Of a DNA stretch of 10,964 nt, positions 6,529 through 10,964 are shown piece by piece; the first letter of the stretch is position 1, and each line of letters starts with the position of its first letter. The notes beneath the pieces are model-generated. The model saw only the letters and a program-made list of their open reading frames with translations. It was not told where the DNA came from and did no database searches. Both the position numbers and the translations under genes were made by a program. The DNA comes from Rhodospirillaceae bacterium (GTDB taxonomy: Bacteria; Pseudomonadota; Alphaproteobacteria; Rhodospirillales; Magnetovibrionaceae): positions 1 to 10,964 of the forward strand of contig NVSZ01000042.1 in NCBI GenBank assembly GCA_002732845.1, written 5' to 3'.

Positions 6529-7384
6529 GGCCGAGGTGCCACCCTGCACCCAAACCGTCTGTGAAGGCATGCAGGGATGCGCCCAGTTATCGTTTGTCCA
6601 CAGTGACGGGGCAACCCGGCTGAAAGATTTGTATCAGACCTCGCCACTGCGCGTATTGTTTCCGATCCCGGTGACCAGGGACGTGATGTCGGCGGCTTTG
6701 GTCACCACATCTGGCGGTCTGGTGGGCGGGGACCGATTAGATGTAGAGCTGTCGGTTGACGCCAATGCCGCCGTTCAATTCATCGGCCAAGCCGCCGAAA
6801 AAGTTTATCGCTCAAAAGGCCCAGATACAATTTTTCAAGCCCGATTAGAAGTTGGCAAAGAGGCTTGGCTGGAATGGTTACCCCAAGAAACCATTTTGTT
6901 TGATCAAGCCCGCCTGCGCCGTCGCACCTCGGTCAACGTTGCCTCTGGCGGCACATTTTTGGGGGCAGAATTTCTGGTCTTTGGCCGCACCGCCATGGGG
7001 GAAACCGTAAATACGGGTTTGATCCGCGATGTGTGGAACGTCCGAAAATCGGGAAAGCTTGTCTGGATGGATGCCTTGCATATGTCCGGTGATTTAAAAG
7101 CTCAACTGAACCATCCTGCCGGATTTGACGGGGCAAGAGCAGCGGCCACCAGCCTCTTGATCTGTGATGAAGCGGAAAAACATTTGGATTTTGTGCGCAC
7201 CGTTTTAGAGGCGGCCCCGCGCGATGTGAAATGTGCGGTGACCATCACCAATGGAATTTTGGTGACGCGGTGGTTGGCTTTCGATGCGCAACTTTTGCGC
7301 CATGCGTTCGCCACTTACTGGTCGGCGCTGCGTCATGAACTTAAAGGCCTCCCTCAAGTCATGCCTCGACTTTGGCATATGTAA
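6500..7384 (+). CDS. ureD: Urease accessory protein UreD (UreH)
   Basis: UreD binds the urease apoprotein and, with UreF and UreG, forms the complex that delivers nickel to the active site. Family stretches are [36 protein letters not shown] and [11 protein letters not shown], and the protein ends in PRLWHM. The open frame continues upstream to 6344 inside urtE, but those residues are Trp- and Cys-rich and unlike UreD. The start is therefore placed at one of the paired ATGs at 6500 or 6503, preceded by GGTGGA (6492-6497), giving 294 or 293 residues. A later ATG at 6569 would give 271 residues but has no properly spaced ribosome binding site. The chosen start overlaps the end of urtE, which suggests coupled translation. 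Confidence 0.92.
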   Translation: MMSVVTSPSKAEVPPCTQTVCEGMQGCAQLSFVHSDGATRLKDLYQTSPLRVLFPIPVTRDVMSAALVTTSGGLVGGDRLDVELSVDANAAVQFIGQAAEKVYRSKGPDTIFQARLEVGKEAWLEWLPQETILFDQARLRRRTSVNVASGGTFLGAEFLVFGRTAMGETVNTGLIRDVWNVRKSGKLVWMDALHMSGDLKAQLNHPAGFDGARAAATSLLICDEAEKHLDFVRTVLEAAPRDVKCAVTITNGILVTRWLAFDAQLLRHAFATYWSALRHELKGLPQVMPRLWHM

Positions 7385-7398
7385 TAAGGAATACGTCC

Positions 7399-7701
7399 AT
7401 GAAACTAACCCCTCGGGAAAAAGACAAATTGTTGGTCGCTATGGCGGCCGAGGTGGCCCGAAAACGCTTGGCCCGTGGTGTTAAGCTTAACCACCCCGAA
7501 GCCATTGCATTGATCACCGATTTTGTGGTCGAAGGGGCTCGCGATGGCAGGACCGTCGCTGAAATGATGCAAGCGGGTGGCCGGGTGCTCAGCCGCGACC
7601 AGGTCATGGATGGCATTGCCGAGATGATCCATGACATTCAAGTCGAAGCAACCTTTCCCGATGGTACCAAGCTGGTCACCGTCCACCAACCCATTCGCTA
7701 A
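7399..7701 (+). CDS. ureA: Urease gamma subunit UreA
   Basis: UreA is the smallest structural subunit of the cytoplasmic nickel enzyme urease. The 100-residue length is exactly usual for the family. It begins [20 protein letters not shown] and carries the conserved stretches [21 protein letters not shown] and, near the end, [18 protein letters not shown]. The start at 7399 has AAGGA (7386-7390) eight bases upstream. An earlier in-frame ATG at 7372 lies within ureD, has no ribosome binding site, and adds residues foreign to the family. The gene follows ureD by 14 bases and precedes ureB by 14 bases. Confidence 0.97.
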   Translation: MKLTPREKDKLLVAMAAEVARKRLARGVKLNHPEAIALITDFVVEGARDGRTVAEMMQAGGRVLSRDQVMDGIAEMIHDIQVEATFPDGTKLVTVHQPIR

Positions 7702-7715
7702 AAGGAATCCAAACC

Positions 7716-8027
7716 ATGATCCCCGGAGAATTCATTTTAGCCACCGCCGACATCGTTTTAAATGAAGGCCGCGAAACATTGTCGCTTTTGGTTGCCAATA
7801 CAGGTGATCGCCCTATTCAGGTCGGCAGTCATTATCACTTTTATGAAGCAAACGTAGCGCTCTCGTTTGAGCGTGAACAAACCAAAGGCTTTCGTCTTGA
7901 TATCCCCGCTGGTACGGCGGTTCGGTTCGAACCGGGTCAAACGCGCAATGTTGATTTGGTGGCTTTTGCGGGTGACCGGATTGTCATCGGTTTTAACGCC
8001 CTCGTGGATGGAAAATTGGAGCTTTAA
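7716..8027 (+). CDS. ureB: Urease beta subunit UreB
   Basis: UreB is the second small structural subunit and packs against UreC around the active-site flap. The 103-residue length is family-typical. It begins [20 protein letters not shown], contains [22 protein letters not shown], and continues with [22 protein letters not shown], all characteristic of bacterial urease beta chains. AAAGGA directly after the ureA stop serves as ribosome binding site, nine bases before the ATG. UreA and UreB are separate genes here, unlike the fused chains of Helicobacter or plants. UreC begins two bases after the stop. Confidence 0.97.
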   Translation: MIPGEFILATADIVLNEGRETLSLLVANTGDRPIQVGSHYHFYEANVALSFEREQTKGFRLDIPAGTAVRFEPGQTRNVDLVAFAGDRIVIGFNALVDGKLEL

Positions 8028-8029
8028 AC

Positions 8030-9739
8030 ATGTCTTTTAAAATCGACAGATCATCTTATGCCGCCATGTTCGGCCCCACCGTCGGTGACAAAGTTAGATT
8101 GGCCGATACCGAGTTGTTTGTCGAAGTCGAAGAGGACCGCACCACGTACGGCGAAGAAATCAAATTCGGCGGCGGCAAAGTCATTCGCGACGGCATGGGG
8201 CAAGCCCAACGTTCGCGCGCTCAAGGGGCTGTCGATACCGTCATCACCAATGCGCTGATCATCGACCATTGGGGGATCGTCAAAGCCGACATTGGCATTC
8301 GCGGCGGCCGCATCGTCGGCATTGGCAAGGGCGGCAATCCCGATACCCAACCCGACGTCGATATTATCGTCGGTCCCGGCACCGAAGTCATTGCTGGCGA
8401 AGGCCGCATCGTGACGGCGGGCGGCATTGATGCACACATTCATTGGATATGTCCGCAACAAGTCGATGAGGCTTTGCATTCCGGGATCACCACCATGATG
8501 GGCGGCGGCACCGGCCCCGCCGAAGGCACCAACGCCACCACCTGTACGCCCGGCCCTTGGCACATGGAACGGATGATCCAAGCCGCTGACGGTTTGCCAA
8601 TGAACTTAGCCTTTTTTGGGAAGGGTAACGCATCGCGTCCCGATGCCCTGATGGAACAAGTGCGTGCTGGGGCGTGTGGCTTGAAACTCCACGAAGATTG
8701 GGGAACTACGCCCAGTGCGATTGACACCTGCTTGAGCGTTGCTGAAGATACTGACATTGGCGTGGCGATACATACAGATACTCTTAACGAGTCTGGCTTT
8801 GTCGAAAATACCATCGCCGCATTTAAAGGCCGGACCATTCATGCTTTCCATACCGAAGGTGCCGGTGGCGGTCACGCGCCCGATATCATCAAGGTGTGCG
8901 GCGAACAAAACGTATTGCCATCTTCGACCAACCCAACGCGCCCTTATACCGTCAACACCATCGATGAACATTTAGACATGTTGATGGTTTGTCATCATCT
9001 GGACACTCGCATTCCCGAAGATGTCGCCTTTGCCGAAAGTCGCATCCGCAAAGAAACCATTGCCGCCGAAGACATCTTGCATGATTTGGGTGCATTTTCG
9101 ATGATCGCATCCGACAGCCAAGCCATGGGTCGGGTGGGCGAAGTACTCATTCGAACGTGGCAGACCGCCGATAAAATGAAACGGCAACGCGGACGGTTGC
9201 CGCAAGAAACGGGCGATAACGACAATTTCCGCGTTAAACGTTACATCGCCAAGTACACCATCAATCCGGCCCTCACCCACGGCATTGCCAAACACGTGGG
9301 GTCAATAGAACCCGGAAAGTTGGCAGATTTGGTTTTGTGGAACCCCGCATTCTTTGGCGTTAAACCGGATATGGTGGTGAAAAGCGGCATGATCGTTGCT
9401 GCAGCTATGGGTGATCCCAACGGCTCCATCCCGACACCACAACCCGTGCATTACCGAAAAATGTTCGGGGCCTTGGGCCGGGCATTGACCCAAACATCGG
9501 TGACCTTCGTCAGCCAAGCGTCCATCGAAAATGACATTGCAAAACAGTATGGCACGCAAAAAGAAATGATCGCCGTTGAAGGCTGTCGCACGGTTAAAAA
9601 ATCCGACATGGTCCACAACAGCTATACGCCGTCTATCGAAGTCGATGCTGAAACGTATGAGGTTCGCGCAGATGGCGAACTTCTAACCTGTGAGCCCGCT
9701 GACGTTCTGCCGATGGCACAACGATACTTTTTGTTTTAA
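8030..9739 (+). CDS. ureC: Urease alpha subunit UreC (catalytic)
   Basis: UreC holds the two-nickel site that hydrolyses urea to ammonia and carbamate. The 569-residue length fits the family. All expected residues are present: nickel ligands H136 and H138 in [11 protein letters not shown], the lysine to be carbamylated K219 with H221 in [10 protein letters not shown]248 in [10 protein letters not shown]274 in [16 protein letters not shown], and D362 in ASDSQAMGR. The flap residues C321, H322 and H323 are in MVCHHL. Numbering is one lower than in the Bacillus (Sporosarcina) pasteurii enzyme. The enzyme therefore appears functional once nickel is loaded. GGAG at 8018-8021 lies eight bases before the ATG, within the ureB end. 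The gene looks more GC-rich than the urt genes. Confidence 0.98.
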   Translation: MSFKIDRSSYAAMFGPTVGDKVRLADTELFVEVEEDRTTYGEEIKFGGGKVIRDGMGQAQRSRAQGAVDTVITNALIIDHWGIVKADIGIRGGRIVGIGKGGNPDTQPDVDIIVGPGTEVIAGEGRIVTAGGIDAHIHWICPQQVDEALHSGITTMMGGGTGPAEGTNATTCTPGPWHMERMIQAADGLPMNLAFFGKGNASRPDALMEQVRAGACGLKLHEDWGTTPSAIDTCLSVAEDTDIGVAIHTDTLNESGFVENTIAAFKGRTIHAFHTEGAGGGHAPDIIKVCGEQNVLPSSTNPTRPYTVNTIDEHLDMLMVCHHLDTRIPEDVAFAESRIRKETIAAEDILHDLGAFSMIASDSQAMGRVGEVLIRTWQTADKMKRQRGRLPQETGDNDNFRVKRYIAKYTINPALTHGIAKHVGSIEPGKLADLVLWNPAFFGVKPDMVVKSGMIVAAAMGDPNGSIPTPQPVHYRKMFGALGRALTQTSVTFVSQASIENDIAKQYGTQKEMIAVEGCRTVKKSDMVHNSYTPSIEVDAETYEVRADGELLTCEPADVLPMAQRYFLF

Positions 9740-9749
9740 GGAGCCAGCC

Positions 9750-10235
9750 ATGCGTCGTGCTATTCGTGTGATTGCCAAGTCCGATTGGGTGCCCGCTGAG
9801 GCCAACGGTACGGTGACGCTCAGCTTTGAAGATCGATTTCGCCGCCGGGTGTGTCTGCACGATGATGTGGGGGAGGCCTTTCTTTTGGATTTGCCTCATG
9901 CCACCCGGTTTGAAGACGGCGATGGCTTGGCCTTAGAAGGTGGCGCCGTGTTGATGGTACGAGCGGCAGTGGAAGATGTGCTTAATATAGCTGGAACGGA
10001 TACGCAACACACCGCGCGTTTGGCTTGGCATATTGGTAACCGTCATACTCCGGTCGAAGTCTTGCCAAACGGGCAACTGCGTATCTTGTATGACCATGTT
10101 TTGGCGCACATGTTAGAAGGTTTGGGGGCTGTGACGACACGTTTGCAATCTAAGTTCGTTCCTGAATCCGGTGCTTATGATGCTCAATCCCAAGGAGACG
10201 CACGCCATGGCCACGCCCATTCCCATCACGGATAG
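9750..10235 (+). CDS. ureE: Urease accessory protein UreE (nickel metallochaperone)
   Basis: UreE carries nickel to the UreDFG-apourease complex. The 161-residue protein has the two family domains: an N-terminal peptide-binding part (DRFRRRVCLHDDVGEAFLLD) and a metal-binding part with WHIGNRHTPVEV, whose histidine corresponds to the dimer-interface nickel ligand of characterised UreE proteins. The tail is histidine-rich, with five His in the last nine residues (HGHAHSHHG), which would add nickel capacity. The start at 9750 has AAGGAG (9738-9743) six bases upstream, overlapping the ureC stop. The open frame extends back to 9690 inside ureC, but that extension is unlike UreE. The last 29 bases overlap ureF. 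Confidence 0.95.
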   Translation: MRRAIRVIAKSDWVPAEANGTVTLSFEDRFRRRVCLHDDVGEAFLLDLPHATRFEDGDGLALEGGAVLMVRAAVEDVLNIAGTDTQHTARLAWHIGNRHTPVEVLPNGQLRILYDHVLAHMLEGLGAVTTRLQSKFVPESGAYDAQSQGDARHGHAHSHHG

Positions 10236-10914
10236 CGGCCTTTTACGCTTGATGACTTGGCTGTCACCGTCTTTCCCCGTTGGGGCCTACGCCTATTCCC
10301 ATGGTTCAGAATTTGCGGTGGAAAGCGGGCAACTGTTAGACCGAAAATCGGCCCTGTCGTGGATTGCTTTTGTCTTGGAATTTGGTTCGGGCCGTGTGGA
10401 TGCCGATTTGTTTGTCGCCGCGTATTTGGCGGCAGATGAAAACAACATCGTCAATTTTCTGAAAGCCGCAAACATGGCGAATGCGTTGAAAGGAACGGCA
10501 GAGTTGGGACTAGAATCTAGAGCACAGGGTCAGGCGTTTTTAGATACCGTGCTGATGGTGTGGCCGGACGAAAGGCTCAAAACCTTCGCCTTGGCTTTAA
10601 CGGAACAGAACATACAACCGTCATATTCAATTGCCGTGGCGGCGGCGGCGGCATTTGCGGGCGTGGGACTTCAAGCCGCCCTTGGTGCTTATCTGCACGC
10701 CTTCACCGCCAACATTGCCAGCGCTGTTGTGCGCTTGGTGCCGTTGGGACAAACGGACGGGCAACGGATCATTGCCGCCATTGAACCCGTCATTGAACGG
10801 GCGTTGGTGGATGCTTTAGAACGCGATCCCAATGATATGGGATCGGCAGCTTTCGGTGTGGACTTAATGTCCATGAAACATGAAACCCAATATTCAAGGC
10901 TATTTAGATCATGA
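10207..10914 (+). CDS. ureF: Urease accessory protein UreF
   Basis: UreF bridges UreD and UreG in the nickel-insertion complex and is thought to control the GTPase UreG. The 235-residue protein is helical and Ala/Leu-rich. It has the conserved N-terminal pattern LLRLMTWLSPSFPVGAYAYSHGSE, a central AVAAAAAFAGVGL-type helix, and the conserved C-terminus HETQYSRLFRS. The start at 10207 has AAGGAG (10192-10197) nine bases upstream. Earlier in-frame ATGs at 10171, 10177 and 10180 lack a ribosome binding site. The gene starts inside the sequence for the UreE His tail and ends with an ATGA overlap with ureG, so translation along ureE-ureF-ureG is probably coupled. Confidence 0.95.
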   Translation: MATPIPITDSGLLRLMTWLSPSFPVGAYAYSHGSEFAVESGQLLDRKSALSWIAFVLEFGSGRVDADLFVAAYLAADENNIVNFLKAANMANALKGTAELGLESRAQGQAFLDTVLMVWPDERLKTFALALTEQNIQPSYSIAVAAAAAFAGVGLQAALGAYLHAFTANIASAVVRLVPLGQTDGQRIIAAIEPVIERALVDALERDPNDMGSAAFGVDLMSMKHETQYSRLFRS

Positions 10915-10964
10915 CCAGCAATCCTCTGCGTATCGGCATCGGTGGTCCCGTTGGGTCGGGAAAA
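10911..10964 (+). CDS. ureG: Urease accessory protein UreG, N-terminal start (partial)
   Basis: UreG is the SIMIBI-class GTPase whose GTP hydrolysis drives nickel transfer into UreC. Only 18 codons are in the window, reading MTSNPLRIGIGGPVGSGK. They include the P-loop GGPVGSGK, as expected for the UreG N-terminus. The ATG overlaps the ureF stop as ATGA. A weak AAGG stands about eleven bases upstream. The short N-terminus before the P-loop shows no His-rich extension of the kind seen in some other UreG proteins. The rest of the gene lies beyond 10964. Confidence 0.93.
   Translation, partial: MTSNPLRIGIGGPVGSGK

Noticed and set aside
8051..8581. 176-codon minus-strand frame inside ureC, rich in Gly, Ala and Asp
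   Set aside because: It is antisense to the conserved N-terminal part of ureC, and its composition follows from the GC-rich coding strand.
9690..9749. N-terminal extension of the ureE frame into ureC
   Set aside because: The ATG at 9750 has AAGGAG at good spacing and starts a normal UreE; the upstream residues are out-of-frame ureC sequence.

Overview
The window carries one long plus-strand gene cluster for taking up urea and breaking it down, behind a short stretch of mobile-element debris. The proteins and gene order (urtABCDE followed by ureDABCEFG) resemble those of Alphaproteobacteria, probably a Rhodospirillales-like and perhaps marine lineage. That assignment is an inference from how the proteins look, as there is no rRNA or other marker gene here.

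Positions 1-853 form the upstream region. It starts with the last codons of an IS3-type transposase and its probable right end. Next is a minus-strand fragment that weakly resembles the N-terminus of a tyrosine recombinase. From 339 to 790 no convincing gene is seen. Within it lies a GC-rich islet of about 140 bases (500-640) with several inverted repeats, which I cannot identify. A near-perfect sigma-54 promoter (791-806) and a short leader (about 817-853) then precede urtA.

Positions 854-6528 encode a complete urea ABC transporter: the periplasmic binding protein UrtA, the permeases UrtB and UrtC, and the ATPases UrtD and UrtE. A strong hairpin with a T-tract follows urtA and probably lets only part of the transcription continue, giving more binding protein than membrane components. 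From urtB onward the genes are almost contiguous: 1-2 base gaps, an ATGA overlap, and a ureD start inside the end of urtE.

Positions 6500-10964 encode urease: the structural subunits UreA, UreB and UreC with an intact nickel site, and the maturation proteins UreD, UreE, UreF and the first 18 codons of UreG. I see no terminator from urtB to the window end, so transport, hydrolysis and nickel insertion are probably expressed as one nitrogen-starvation unit. UrtABCDE imports urea, UreABC splits it to ammonia and CO2, and UreDEFG load nickel into UreC.

The core is well-known biology. The least explained part is the 500-640 islet, which also shares a 17-base sequence plus a GGAGAG-type motif with the urtA leader.
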